Positions 25,251 to 34,307 of a DNA stretch of 46,730 bases are shown here, piece by piece. The notes beneath the pieces are model-generated. The model did not search any database. It was not told the DNA's origin and saw only the letters and a list, made by a program, of their open reading frames with translations. Both the position numbers and the translations under genes were made by a program. Source of the stretch: Pseudomonadota bacterium (GTDB lineage: Bacteria > Desulfobacterota > Syntrophorhabdia > Syntrophorhabdales > Syntrophorhabdaceae); assembly GCA_026388275.1 (NCBI GenBank), contig JAPLKB010000031.1, positions 1 to 46,730 of the forward strand. The letters run 5' to 3'. The first letter of the stretch is position 1. Each line of letters starts with the position of its first letter.

Positions 25251-26021
25251 ATGGAATCTATTAACCCAAAAGGATTTAAGAGAGTGCCGGCTATCGACAA
25301 GTGTTTTACTCTTCTGGATCTGCTTGTTAAATCTAAAGAACCCATGGGAATCAGCGACATATCCGGGCGACTTGGCATCAATAAGAGCACGGTGTTCAAC
25401 ATCAGTCACACTCTTGTAGATCTCGATGTACTTGAGAATAGCCGTAACGGAAAATTTACCTTTGGTACACGCTTTTATATCTTGGCAAACATGGCTGGGA
25501 AGCGATCAACGCTACTACAGCTTGTGCGCCCTTACCTTGAACATATAAGCGAGAAAACGAATCTGTCTGTTTTCTTAGGACTTCGCTCTGATTGCCAGGC
25601 TATACTAATTGACAAAATAGATTCAGCTCACGGGATCAAAGTATCATCGGAAATAGGCACACAGATGCCAATCCTTGCAGGTGCCGGGATTAAGGCGATG
25701 TTATCCCAACTATCTGATGAGGTAATCGATGAGATTCTGGCTCGAACAGAACTGAAGCGATATACACCCTTATCCATTGTCGACAAGGATGTCTATAAAG
25801 AGGAGATCCTTGAAGTTCGTAAACAAGGTATAGCGTTTGACATAGGAGAATATATTGATGGGATGGTGGGTTTTGCCGTACCTGTCAAGACATATGGCAA
25901 TAATGTTCAAGCTGCTATCTGGGCAGCTGGTCTGGTAGACCAGGTACCCGACTCGTCACGTTTGTGGCTTATAAGTTTGATGAAAAAGATTTGCGAAGAT
26001 ATTAATTGTCGATTACAGTGA
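25251..26021 (+). CDS. IclR-family transcriptional regulator
   Basis: A 256-residue regulator. Residues about 10-75 form the winged helix-turn-helix (VPAIDKCFTLLDLLVKSKEP; GISDISGRLGINKSTVFNIS), and about 85-250 the effector domain (ILANMAGKRSTLLQLVRPYL; SSEIGTQMPILAGAGIKAML; GIAFDIGEYIDGMVGFAVPV). IclR proteins commonly control aromatic degradation and sense a pathway metabolite. The gene directly precedes the bam-like operon on the same strand, so it is the likely regulator of that operon. The ribosome site is weak. Confidence 0.88.
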   Translation: MESINPKGFKRVPAIDKCFTLLDLLVKSKEPMGISDISGRLGINKSTVFNISHTLVDLDVLENSRNGKFTFGTRFYILANMAGKRSTLLQLVRPYLEHISEKTNLSVFLGLRSDCQAILIDKIDSAHGIKVSSEIGTQMPILAGAGIKAMLSQLSDEVIDEILARTELKRYTPLSIVDKDVYKEEILEVRKQGIAFDIGEYIDGMVGFAVPVKTYGNNVQAAIWAAGLVDQVPDSSRLWLISLMKKICEDINCRLQ

Positions 26022-26105
26022 GGATTTGAAAAATATGGACGGCCTGTATAGAACAATAATTTCAGGATGGGTAAGCGGTTCTCCTCTTAACAGGAGTGTG
26101 AAAGC

Positions 26106-26127
26106 ATTCGTGTTTAAAAACACGAAT
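26106..26127. promoter_or_regulatory. 22-bp palindrome upstream of the bam-like operon (candidate operator)
   Basis: ATTCGTGTTT, two bases, then AAACACGAAT: a perfect 10-bp inverted repeat. A weak promoter-like TTGACC at 26152 with CATATC 17 bases later lies just downstream. The place and symmetry fit a dimeric regulator site such as IclR, but the half-site differs from the palindrome in the IclR promoter. Confidence 0.4.
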
Positions 26128-26200
26128 TGCAGATTCCGCTATACAGTTCGTTTGACCTATGGCGGACAGTCCCGCATATCTGTTAAGTCATCTTTCGATA

Positions 26201-26263
26201 GCGAGCACAGCTCGCGAGAGGGGGAGTCTCCACGGGCTTTGCCCGAGGAGGGGGCGACGCGAG
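26201..26263 (+). promoter_or_regulatory. structured leader with competing hairpins before the bam-like operon
   Basis: Hairpin 1 pairs GCGAG with CTCGC (26201-26215). Hairpin 2 pairs CTCCACGGGC with GCCCGAGGAG (one A-A mismatch, 26228-26250). A third pairing, CTCGCG (26211-26216) with CGCGAG (26258-26263), encloses hairpin 2 and excludes hairpin 1. It ends 30 bases before the small ORF. It may be a regulatory RNA switch or a palindromic repeat; no T run follows. Confidence 0.4.
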
Positions 26264-26293
26264 TCCCGGTAAATGATTAGAGGAGGGTAATAC

Positions 26294-26500
26294 ATGTATT
26301 TCAGGGTTTATTGTAACATAAAGGAGATCGAAGCCCCAGATATAGAAACTGCCGAGCAAATTCTAAAAGATTCGTTGCGAGAGGCTATTTGGTTGCTTCC
26401 AATCACAGATACTCCTGTAGCGCCTCCAGCAAGAGCACCTAAAACAGTTGAAGTAAAGGAAAAGAAAGGTGGACATGGTTCAATGACTGCGCGCCATTAG
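26294..26500 (+). CDS. small protein of unknown function, probably frameshifted
   Basis: ATG 26294 follows GAGGAGGG and encodes MYFRVYCNIKEIEAPDIETA and on to 68 residues. The frame ends in low-complexity KKGGHG and TAG, but a one-base shift within the A/G-rich stretch 26453-26470 opens a protein-like continuation (WFNDCAPLENAVEAHEILAA, then DIRLRRDIER) ending in TAA 26575-26577, five bases before bamB. The restored product would be about 94 residues filling the gap exactly. I see no known family. Either a real mutation or a base-call error. Confidence 0.5.
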   Translation: MYFRVYCNIKEIEAPDIETAEQILKDSLREAIWLLPITDTPVAPPARAPKTVEVKEKKGGHGSMTARH

Positions 26501-26581
26501 AAAATGCTGTGGAAGCACATGAAATATTAGCAGCCTGCGCAGCTGACATCAGGCTGCGAAGAGATATAGAGAGGTAATAAA

Positions 26582-28540
26582 ATGAGGTATGCAGAGACAG
26601 GGTATAACTTAGAAATTGATTTGTCACGGGGAAGTATTGATAAGGTAGAGACCGATCCGAAAGATACGGCATTGTATCTGGGCGGTCATGCTATGAATGC
26701 GAAGATTCTATATGATCGAGTTCCTCCGGGCACCGATCCATGGTCTCCCGACAACCTGCTCATATTCGGCAACGGTCTGCTGAACGGCACATGTGTTCCC
26801 GGCGCTAACCGCGTCTCTGTTAATACTATTGCCCCGGTGAACGGATTTTTCGGGCATTCGCTTATGGGCGGATTTTTCGGGGCGGAAATGAAAATGGCCG
26901 GTTATGACAGAATAGTCATAAAGGGCGAGGCGCCCGACCTGGTCTATTTAGCGATACACGATGACAAAGTCGAGATCCGTGATGCCAGACATCTCCGTGG
27001 AAAAGGCATGGTTGATACTCAACGGATGATTCAGGAAGAGTTGAACGACAAAAGGGCCTGGGTGGCTGCCATTGGTCCAGCAGGTGAAAACAGGGTCATT
27101 ATGGCCTCGATTGATTGCGGCAACTCGAGCGCCGCTCGAACCCCCGGACCGGTCATGGGAGCCAAAAAGTTGAAGGCAATTGCCATCCGCGGAACAAAAG
27201 ACGTTAATCTTGCCCACCCTAATGAAATATGGGAGATGTGCTCACGCCTGAGAAAAGAACTTGATGCAAACCCGAATATCGGGGACTGGATGGCGACTGA
27301 TGAAGACGACAGCTTCCATCACAACAATTTCTCATGGGGTAACGCCCGCGTACGCCGGAAGACCTTCTGGAGCGATTCTCTCGAAGAGAGATGGCGGAAC
27401 CTCAAGCACGACCACATGAACCGCTGGACAGGCTGCTGGAATTGCCCGAAAGCCTGCCACAATCTCATTCAGTGGCCGAATCGGCGGAGATTTTCCTATA
27501 AGTGCTACGGAAAGGACACCTATCATATGGCCTCCTTCCAGGAGTTGGACTTCACTTATGAGATACTCCCTGTTGCTATGGACTTGGGGTTTGATTCTTA
27601 CTCAACACCGCAAGTTATCGCCTTTGGCCTTGAACTCCTGGATGCCGGCATTTTAACTGAGAAGGATTTTCCGGGTATGCCCACAGACATTAGAAAAAGA
27701 TTCTACTATCTCCTTCAAAAAATAGCATTCAGGGAAGACATAGGAGATATTCTTGCCCATGGTGTTTCCGGTGCGGCTGCCATAATCGGCAACGGGGCTG
27801 AGCAGTTCGATCACAACACTGTTAAGAAATTCGAGCAGTTGCCCATCAAACTCGGCAAACTCAATCCGGCCTATTTCCTTATGATAGCCACCGGCGAGGA
27901 CATGGCTATAACACAGATCGAAGGTTCTTTCCCGCAAGACCCGATCACGGATCCGGAACTGAGGGAAGAATTCATTAAAAAGTGGGTCGCGGTCCCGGAT
28001 AAAAAGTTCCATGACTGGTTCCGGCAGTGGGTAAAACGTGATCAGTTGCCCGACGATGCCATGTGCGCTATTACCGATTGGAACGAGTGCATGCACTACC
28101 TTGATGATGCCTTGGGATTCTGCGGATTCGTTTCCTCATTCCGGGGCCAGTTTGGTGGCACTACAGGATATCACGTATGGAATATGCCGCAGATAATCAC
28201 CCACGCGACGGGGATCGAGTTTGACAAAGACAGATTATGGGAATGCTTCCAGAGGGACCGGAATCTGATCAGGGCCCTCAATAATAGATTGGGTCTGAGA
28301 AGATACATGGAGAGGCCGCCGGAGGATCACTGGGCGGTCAGGAATGAGGAGTACGAGCAGCAGTTGCTGACCAAATATTATGACTTCAAAGGTTGGACCT
28401 TTGACGGGATTCCGACCAAAGAGAACCTGGAGCGACTGAGCTTGGGCTATGTGGCCGAAGATTTGATCAAGAGGGGCGTTTTAACCGGCAATGAAGCTAC
28501 CGCCCTCAATGATCCCAGGGCCAAGAAAGAGAAGGAATAA
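26582..28540 (+). CDS. bamB: BamB-like tungsten aryl-CoA reductase, catalytic subunit (AOR family)
   Basis: A 652-residue member of the aldehyde:ferredoxin oxidoreductase family, close to BamB of class II benzoyl-CoA reductase. MRYAETGYNLEIDLSRGSI and LYLGGHAMNAKILYDRVPPG open domain 1; SLMGGFFGAEMKMAGYD binds pyranopterin. GCWNCPKACH (Cys285, 288, 292) and Cys308 in SYKCYGKDTYHMAS provide [4Fe-4S] and, by comparison with BamB, a probable tungsten ligand. SFHHNNFSWGNAR contains the histidine segment near the active site. It reduces an aromatic acyl-CoA ring without ATP. Which aryl-CoA it uses cannot be read: such anaerobes often have several BamB paralogues. Confidence 0.88.
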   Translation: MRYAETGYNLEIDLSRGSIDKVETDPKDTALYLGGHAMNAKILYDRVPPGTDPWSPDNLLIFGNGLLNGTCVPGANRVSVNTIAPVNGFFGHSLMGGFFGAEMKMAGYDRIVIKGEAPDLVYLAIHDDKVEIRDARHLRGKGMVDTQRMIQEELNDKRAWVAAIGPAGENRVIMASIDCGNSSAARTPGPVMGAKKLKAIAIRGTKDVNLAHPNEIWEMCSRLRKELDANPNIGDWMATDEDDSFHHNNFSWGNARVRRKTFWSDSLEERWRNLKHDHMNRWTGCWNCPKACHNLIQWPNRRRFSYKCYGKDTYHMASFQELDFTYEILPVAMDLGFDSYSTPQVIAFGLELLDAGILTEKDFPGMPTDIRKRFYYLLQKIAFREDIGDILAHGVSGAAAIIGNGAEQFDHNTVKKFEQLPIKLGKLNPAYFLMIATGEDMAITQIEGSFPQDPITDPELREEFIKKWVAVPDKKFHDWFRQWVKRDQLPDDAMCAITDWNECMHYLDDALGFCGFVSSFRGQFGGTTGYHVWNMPQIITHATGIEFDKDRLWECFQRDRNLIRALNNRLGLRRYMERPPEDHWAVRNEEYEQQLLTKYYDFKGWTFDGIPTKENLERLSLGYVAEDLIKRGVLTGNEATALNDPRAKKEKE

Positions 28541-28557
28541 AGGAAGGGGGCATCACC

Positions 28558-29115
28558 GTGGAGAACAATGTTAAAAGAACAAGAATAGTAAGAAATATAA
28601 AAGTAGATACAAAGAAATGCGTGGGCTGCAAGGCCTGTGAGATAGCATGCTCTGCCTTCCACGCCATACCCAGATACAGCTCGATTAATATTGCACGTTC
28701 CCGGATCATGGTAGTTATGGATGAAATGCAAGATATCTTTGTGCCTATACGTGCGGGCGAATATACTGAAGCAGAATGTAACGGGAGAAATATTTATGTG
28801 ATCGACGGCAAGGAATACAGCGAATGTACCTTCTGCCCGGCTTCCTGTCCCTCAAGAGACGCATTCAAAGATCCCGATTCCGGTCTCCCTCTCAAATGCG
28901 ATATGTGTGACAGTGAACCGCCTCTGGAAAAACCTATGTGCGTAGATGCATGCACCTTTGGCGCATTAACTTATGAAGAAAGGGAAGAAGAGGAAAAAGA
29001 AGTAAAAGAAGTAAAAGTAAAAGGCGATGAAATAGAGATAGGATTAAAATCCTTGATAAGAAAGTATGGACTGAAGAAGATAATGGATACTGCTGCCCGG
29101 GTGTCAAAAGAATAG
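28558..29115 (+). CDS. bamC: BamC-like ferredoxin subunit
   Basis: A 185-residue iron-sulfur protein of the DmsB/CooF type. VDTKKCVGCKACEIACSAFH is the first cluster motif, CTFCPASCPSRDAF a variant second, LKCDMCDSEPPLEKPMC and VDACTFGAL the others, with a charged coiled tail (EEREEEEKEVKEVKVKG). It should sit between BamB and the Hdr-like subunits as electron carrier. The start is GTG 28558 after GGAAGGGGG, 17 bases after bamB. Confidence 0.85.
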   Translation: MENNVKRTRIVRNIKVDTKKCVGCKACEIACSAFHAIPRYSSINIARSRIMVVMDEMQDIFVPIRAGEYTEAECNGRNIYVIDGKEYSECTFCPASCPSRDAFKDPDSGLPLKCDMCDSEPPLEKPMCVDACTFGALTYEEREEEEKEVKEVKVKGDEIEIGLKSLIRKYGLKKIMDTAARVSKE

Positions 29116-29150
29116 ACCATTAACGCAAAAAAAGAGGATTAAGGAAGATA

Positions 29151-30302
29151 ATGGAAACAGTAGCCCCCTTCAAAGAAGTAATTGATGAGATAAATCAGGG
29201 CGGTGGAGATGCCGTCAAATACTGCTATCAGTGCGGAAAATGCGATACGGTGTGTCCCTGGAACAGGGTGAGAAAATTCAGTATGCGCAAGCTTATCCAG
29301 GAGGCTTCACTCGGTTTGACTGAGGTGGAACGTGAGGAAATATGGCGTTGCTCAACTTGTGGAAAGTGCACTCAACAATGTCCGAGAGATGTAAGACAGA
29401 TAAATGATATGGTATCTTTGCGCAGGATGGCTACAGGATACGGTATTTTTCCTGCCGCTGTCAAGCCTGTCCGGGCTGTAAGCTCAGGTCTTACTGCACA
29501 AGGCAATCCCTTCAATGAAGACCGTAAAATCAGGGCAGCTTGGGCAGAAGGTCTCAATGTTAAGCCTTTTGTGGAAGGGATGGATGTTTTATATTTCCCA
29601 TGCTGTTACGCAAGTTATGACCCGAGATTAAAGAGTGTAGCAAAAGCCACAGCCAGAATACTGAATAAGGCAGGAGTAGACTTCGGGGTACTGGGTGAAA
29701 AGGAGAATTGCTGCGGAGAAAGTATTCGCAAAACCGGCAACGAGGAAGTGTTCAAACGCCTGGTTAAGGAAAACAGCAAAACTTTTATCGAAAATGGAGT
29801 AAAGAAAATCGTTGTTTCTTCTCCCCATTGTTATCATACCTTTAAAAACGAATATCCCGAATTCAATGTAAACTTTAAAGTAGTACATATATCCCAGTAC
29901 ATATATGAGCTTATCAATGAAGGAAAGCTTGAAATCATCAAGGAATACGGAAAGAAAATCACTTATCATGACCCCTGTTACCTCGGCAGGCATAATGGCG
30001 TATATGATGAACCGCGGGAGGTTTTAAAGAATATACCCGGTTTGGAACTGGTTGAGATGACTGAATCCCGGCAGGATAGTATGTGCTGCGGAATGGGAGG
30101 AGGCAGGATTTGGATGGAAACCGAAAAGCATGAAAGATTCTCCAACCTCAGAGTGGATCAGGCTCTTGAACTTGGGGCTGAAGAACTGGTCACTGCCTGT
30201 CCTTATTGTATCACCGCTCTTGAGGACAGCAGGTTAGTTATGAATCATGCTGATAATATAGAGATTAAGGATATTACAGAGATTATTCAGGAAGTAATTT
30301 GA
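29151..30302 (+). CDS. bamD: BamD-like HdrD/HdrBC-type iron-sulfur subunit
   Basis: A 383-residue protein. Two [4Fe-4S] motifs, CYQCGKCDTVCPW and CSTCGKCTQQCP, lie in the first 85 residues. Two CCG domains follow: FPCCYASYDP with ENCCGESIRK, and YHDPCYLGRHN with DSMCCGMGGG. The CCG cysteines hold the non-cubane clusters typical of heterodisulfide reductase HdrB. It should take part in the flavin-based electron bifurcation module with BamE and BamF. AAGGAAG precedes ATG 29151. Confidence 0.88.
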   Translation: METVAPFKEVIDEINQGGGDAVKYCYQCGKCDTVCPWNRVRKFSMRKLIQEASLGLTEVEREEIWRCSTCGKCTQQCPRDVRQINDMVSLRRMATGYGIFPAAVKPVRAVSSGLTAQGNPFNEDRKIRAAWAEGLNVKPFVEGMDVLYFPCCYASYDPRLKSVAKATARILNKAGVDFGVLGEKENCCGESIRKTGNEEVFKRLVKENSKTFIENGVKKIVVSSPHCYHTFKNEYPEFNVNFKVVHISQYIYELINEGKLEIIKEYGKKITYHDPCYLGRHNGVYDEPREVLKNIPGLELVEMTESRQDSMCCGMGGGRIWMETEKHERFSNLRVDQALELGAEELVTACPYCITALEDSRLVMNHADNIEIKDITEIIQEVI

Positions 30303-30335
30303 GACGTTTTAAAAATCTGATGAGGGCATAAAGAA

Positions 30336-33300
30336 GTGGAGAAAGAAATAGTGGAAAAAGAACAGATTGAGCAGTTTTGTAAAAGTCTTGCAGACAATAA
30401 TGTCGGAGATGTTATGGTTGTCGGGGGAGGGATCAGCGGCATTCAAGCCTCTCTTGATCTTGCCTCGGCGGGTTTTAAGGTCTACCTGGTTGACAAGTCG
30501 CCTGCTATTGGCGGCCACATGGCTCAGCTTGACAAAACCTTCCCGACCAATGACTGTTCCATGTGTATTGAATCTCCTAAGTTTATTGAATGTCATAGAC
30601 ATCCCAACATAGAAATTTTGACCTATACTGAGGTTGACAGGATAGAGGGAGAAGCAGGCGAATTCAAAGTGACCCTGAATAAAAAACCCAGATATATTGA
30701 AGAAGAGAAATGTACGGGTTGCGGTACCTGTGTAGAATTCTGCCCGATCAATGTCAAGGATGAATATAATCAGAACCTGTCTTTAAATAAAGCCGTTCAT
30801 ATATATTTTTCTCAGGCAGTTCCCCTTGTCACTTATATAGATCCTGAAAAGTGCTCCTTCCTTCAGAACGGGAGATGTACTATCTGTGCAGGTGTCTGTA
30901 AGAATAAGGCAATAAATCTTTATCAAAAGCCGGAAAGAGTAGAAATAGAGGTAGGGGCGATAGTCCTGTCGCCGGGTTTTGATGCCTTTGACCCTAAGTT
31001 AAGAGGCGACTACGGTTATGGTAAGATGGAGAATGTGGTAACAAGCCTCGACTTTGAACGGATATTGTGCGCTACCGGGCCATATGAAGGTGAGATAAGA
31101 CGCCCTTCTGACGGGAGGCATCCGCATAAAATAGCCTGGATTCAATGTGTGGGCTCCAGACAGGTTATTGAAGGCGGCAACAGATATTGTTCAGCTGTAT
31201 GCTGTGCTTACACCCAGAAGCAAGTGATTTTGACAAAAGACCATGATGCCGATGCTGAGTGTACAATATTCCACAATGATATCCGTTCCTATGGAAAGGA
31301 TTTTGAACGATTCTACCAGAGAGCGGAAGACCTTCCCGGAATCAAGTTTATAAGAAGCTATGTATCAATAGGAAAAGAGATCCCGGAAAGCAAGAATGTA
31401 ACTATAAGATACTCTACTTTTGATAATGGAGTTAAAGAAGAAGAATTCGATATGGTAGTGTTGTCGGTTGGGTTAAACCCTCCCGGTGATGCTGAAGAAC
31501 TGGCGAATAAATTCGGTGTCGAACTCGGTCCTCAGGGATTCTGTAAAATTAATCCTTTTAATCCTATGGAGACCTCCCGTCCGGGAGTTTTTATAAGCGG
31601 AGCCTTCCAGGGTCCGATAGATATCCCGGAGTCGGTTGTGACAGCCAGCGGGGCGGATGCCCTTTGCAGTCAACTTCTTGCCGCAAGGCGTGGACAACTT
31701 GCAAAAACAAGGGAATATCCAGCGGAAAGGGATGTCTCGGAAGAGGAACTGAAAGTCGGGGTTTTTGTATGTCACTGCGGAGCTAATATTGGAAGAGTTG
31801 TCAATGTTCCCTCGGTAGTCGAATACGCTCTGACCTTAGATAATGTTGCCCACGCTCAGGAAGCCCTGTTTGCATGTTCTACCGATACTGCCCGGCAGAT
31901 ATCTAATACGATCAAGGAAAAGGGACTCAACCGTGTTGTTGTTGCAGCTTGCACCCCCAGAACGCATGAACCGTTGTTTCGAGACACTGTACGTGAAGGC
32001 GGAATAAATCAATATTACTATGAAATGGCTAATATCAGGGAACATTGTTCCTGGGTCCATTCCCGTGAAAAGGAAGTTGCCACCAAAAAAGCAAAGGATA
32101 TCGTCCGGATGTCTGTAGCACGGGCCTGCTATTTGGAGCCGTTACAGGAATATGAGCTGCCGGTTGACAAAAGAGCCCTGGTGGTCGGAGGAGGCGTGGC
32201 AGGCATGACCAGCGCCCTGAGCATAGCCGAACAGGGATTTGAGGTTTTCCTACTGGAAAAAGATAAGGATCTGGGTGGAATGGCTCGAAGGATTCACTAC
32301 ACGCTTGAAGGTCAGGATGTCCAGGAGTATTTACAAGATCTTATTCACAAAGTTTACAGGCACCCATCGCTTCATGTATTTACCGATTGTACCATTAAAG
32401 ATGTTTCCGGTTACGTAGGAAATTTTATAACCAGAATAACGTCCGAAGGAATGGACAAGGAGATACACCACGGGGTAGCCGTTGTTGCTACAGGTGCTGA
32501 AGAATATAAACCAACCGAGTACCTTTACGGGAAAGATGACAGGGTTATGACTCAGTTGGAACTGGAAGAAAAAATCACGAATGGAGACGAAAGGCTTATT
32601 AACTCCGAGTGTACGGTGATGATACAGTGTGTGGGCTGCAGAAATGAAGACAGAAACTACTGCAGCAGGATATGCTGCAGCGAGTCTATAAAAAATGCTT
32701 TGAAACTGAAAAAAATGAACCCCGGAATGGATATATATATCCTCTACAGAGATATGAGAACCTACGGGTTCAGAGAGGAATATTACTGGGAAGCGGCAGA
32801 TAAAGGCGTAAGGTTCGTCCGCTATGAGGCGGATGATAAGCCCCAGGTCGAAGCTGCTGTTGAGAGCGGCAAAAAAATTCTGAGGGTTACGGTAACACAT
32901 CCTGTTTTAGGTAAGAAACTTGCTATAGACGCAGATTCAGTTGCTCTGGCTGCAGCCGTTATTCCTTCTGAAGGAAACAAGAAAATGGCAGCATTTTTCA
33001 AAGTATCTTTAAACCAGGATGGTTTTTTCCAGGAAGCCCATGTCAAATTAAGACCTGTTGATTTTGCCGCAGATGGTGTTTTCCTCTGCGGGACTGCGCA
33101 CTATCCCAAGCATATACCTGAAGCGATCAGTCAGGCTTATGGAGCAGCCGGCCGGGCTGTAACGATCCTTTCAAAGGATCAGGTCACAGCATCAGGAGCT
33201 GTTTGCGAGGTGAAAGAAAGTGATTGTGTAACCTGCGGGGCTTGTATTTCAGTTTGTAAATATGGCGCTATAGACTTTTATGAAACACAGCAGGGCAGAA

Positions 33301-33440
33301 AAGCCAGGGTTAACCCTATTCTCTGTAAAGGAGACGGTCTTTGTAATCAGAAGTGCCCAACAGGGGCAATTTCTCTGAAACATTTTACCGATGAAGAGCT
33401 TTTCCACCAGATTGATGAAGCGATTCCAGCCCTTATGTAA
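30336..33440 (+). CDS. bamE: BamE-like HdrA-type FAD/Fe-S subunit (two HdrA-like halves)
   Basis: A 1034-residue protein about twice the size of a simple HdrA. The first half has the FAD site VMVVGGGISGIQASLDLASA with IGGHMAQLDKTFPTNDCSMC, then ferredoxin motifs CTGCGTCVEFCP and CTICAGVCKNKA. The second half repeats an FAD site, ALVVGGGVAGMTSALSIAEQ with LGGMARR, plus a VQCVGCRNEDRNYCS-like cysteine set. Two [4Fe-4S] motifs end it: CVTCGACISVCKYGAID and CKGDGLCNQKCPTGA. HdrA-type FAD is the bifurcation centre in methanogens; the same role is inferred here. GTG start at 30336. Confidence 0.88.
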   Translation: MEKEIVEKEQIEQFCKSLADNNVGDVMVVGGGISGIQASLDLASAGFKVYLVDKSPAIGGHMAQLDKTFPTNDCSMCIESPKFIECHRHPNIEILTYTEVDRIEGEAGEFKVTLNKKPRYIEEEKCTGCGTCVEFCPINVKDEYNQNLSLNKAVHIYFSQAVPLVTYIDPEKCSFLQNGRCTICAGVCKNKAINLYQKPERVEIEVGAIVLSPGFDAFDPKLRGDYGYGKMENVVTSLDFERILCATGPYEGEIRRPSDGRHPHKIAWIQCVGSRQVIEGGNRYCSAVCCAYTQKQVILTKDHDADAECTIFHNDIRSYGKDFERFYQRAEDLPGIKFIRSYVSIGKEIPESKNVTIRYSTFDNGVKEEEFDMVVLSVGLNPPGDAEELANKFGVELGPQGFCKINPFNPMETSRPGVFISGAFQGPIDIPESVVTASGADALCSQLLAARRGQLAKTREYPAERDVSEEELKVGVFVCHCGANIGRVVNVPSVVEYALTLDNVAHAQEALFACSTDTARQISNTIKEKGLNRVVVAACTPRTHEPLFRDTVREGGINQYYYEMANIREHCSWVHSREKEVATKKAKDIVRMSVARACYLEPLQEYELPVDKRALVVGGGVAGMTSALSIAEQGFEVFLLEKDKDLGGMARRIHYTLEGQDVQEYLQDLIHKVYRHPSLHVFTDCTIKDVSGYVGNFITRITSEGMDKEIHHGVAVVATGAEEYKPTEYLYGKDDRVMTQLELEEKITNGDERLINSECTVMIQCVGCRNEDRNYCSRICCSESIKNALKLKKMNPGMDIYILYRDMRTYGFREEYYWEAADKGVRFVRYEADDKPQVEAAVESGKKILRVTVTHPVLGKKLAIDADSVALAAAVIPSEGNKKMAAFFKVSLNQDGFFQEAHVKLRPVDFAADGVFLCGTAHYPKHIPEAISQAYGAAGRAVTILSKDQVTASGAVCEVKESDCVTCGACISVCKYGAIDFYETQQGRKARVNPILCKGDGLCNQKCPTGAISLKHFTDEELFHQIDEAIPALM

Positions 33441-33489
33441 AGTTTGCTCATAAACTAAGCAGGGGTTACTGAATTAGTAGGAGATAAGA

Positions 33490-34281
33490 ATGGATACAGG
33501 ATTTGAGTTTAAACCAAGGATTTTAGGTTTTTTGTGCTTTTGGTGAGGATACGGCGCCGCTGACCTGGCTGGAGTTTCCAGACTGCAATATACGCCTGAT
33601 ATCAGACTTATCCGAGTCATGTGCACCGGCAGAGTTGATCCTGCATTTATATTCCGGGCTTTATCAAACGGAGCAGACGGAGTGTATGTCGGCGGGTGTT
33701 GGCCTGGCGAATGCCATTATACAACCGAAGGCAATTATCATGCACTCGGTATGATGCTTCTGCTCAAAAAATTGCTGAAACACATAGGGTTGAACCCGGA
33801 AAGGTTAAGGCTTGAATGGGTATCTGCCTCTGAAGGAATCAGATTCGCCGAAGTTATGAACGACGTTGCCAAAAAAATAAAGGAATTAGGACCTCTTGGT
33901 AAAGGTGAAGGAATGGACGAAAGTGTGCTTAAGTTCAAACTGGAAGCTGTTAAGAATATACTTCCCTATATTAAGCTTGTGGAAAGGGAGAGACTGAGAG
34001 TACCTTTTAATACAGTTGAAGAATATAACAAATTTTTTGCCAGTGATGAGGTAGACAGGATATTCCAGGAAATGATTGTTGATAAACTGGCTGTAAGTGA
34101 AATTATGTTACTCCTTCAGGAAAAACCACTCTCAAGTGGAGAAATTTCTAAGTCTCTCGGCCTGAATTCAACTGATGTGGCAAGACACCTCAGCAACTCA
34201 GTGAGGCAAGGTTTAGTAAGAATTGATGAAAACCAGAAAGTTCTGCTCCCGTTTAAAATGAAAGAGCAGGCACGGGCTTAG
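33490..34281 (+). CDS. bamF: BamF-like MvhD protein with in-frame UGA (selenocysteine)
   Basis: From ATG 33490 (AGGAG seven bases upstream) the frame reads ILGFLCFW, TGA at 33544-33546, then GYGAADLAGVSRLQY, the MvhD motif, where other proteins have CxxC-Y-GADLAGVSR. The TGA stands exactly at the second cluster cysteine, so I read Sec19; Cys16, Cys45, Cys70 and Cys75 (GGCWPGECHY) are the other ligands. Total 263 residues. MvhD-type subunits pass electrons to HdrA. Residues about 190-255 add a winged-helix-like tail (KPLSSGEISKSLGLNSTDVA) not found in plain MvhD. Without Sec insertion only 18 residues would be made. Confidence 0.85.
33547..33596 (+). promoter_or_regulatory. SECIS-like hairpin after the UGA of bamF
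   Basis: CTGGA, GTT loop, TCCAG (33569-33581) gives a five-pair apical stem with G at the first loop position, 27 bases after the UGA, within the spacing known for bacterial SECIS. A lower GGCG/CGCC pairing (33553-33556 with 33593-33596) can close it. Confidence 0.6.
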
Positions 34282-34307
34282 GGGAAAGACGGAGGTTAGG
34301 AAGGAAT

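Noticed and set aside
26026-26280. An 84-codon open frame just after the IclR gene
   Set aside because: It runs through the palindrome and the GC-rich hairpins, has no ribosome site, and its translation has no protein-like pattern; the DNA is better explained as a structured leader.
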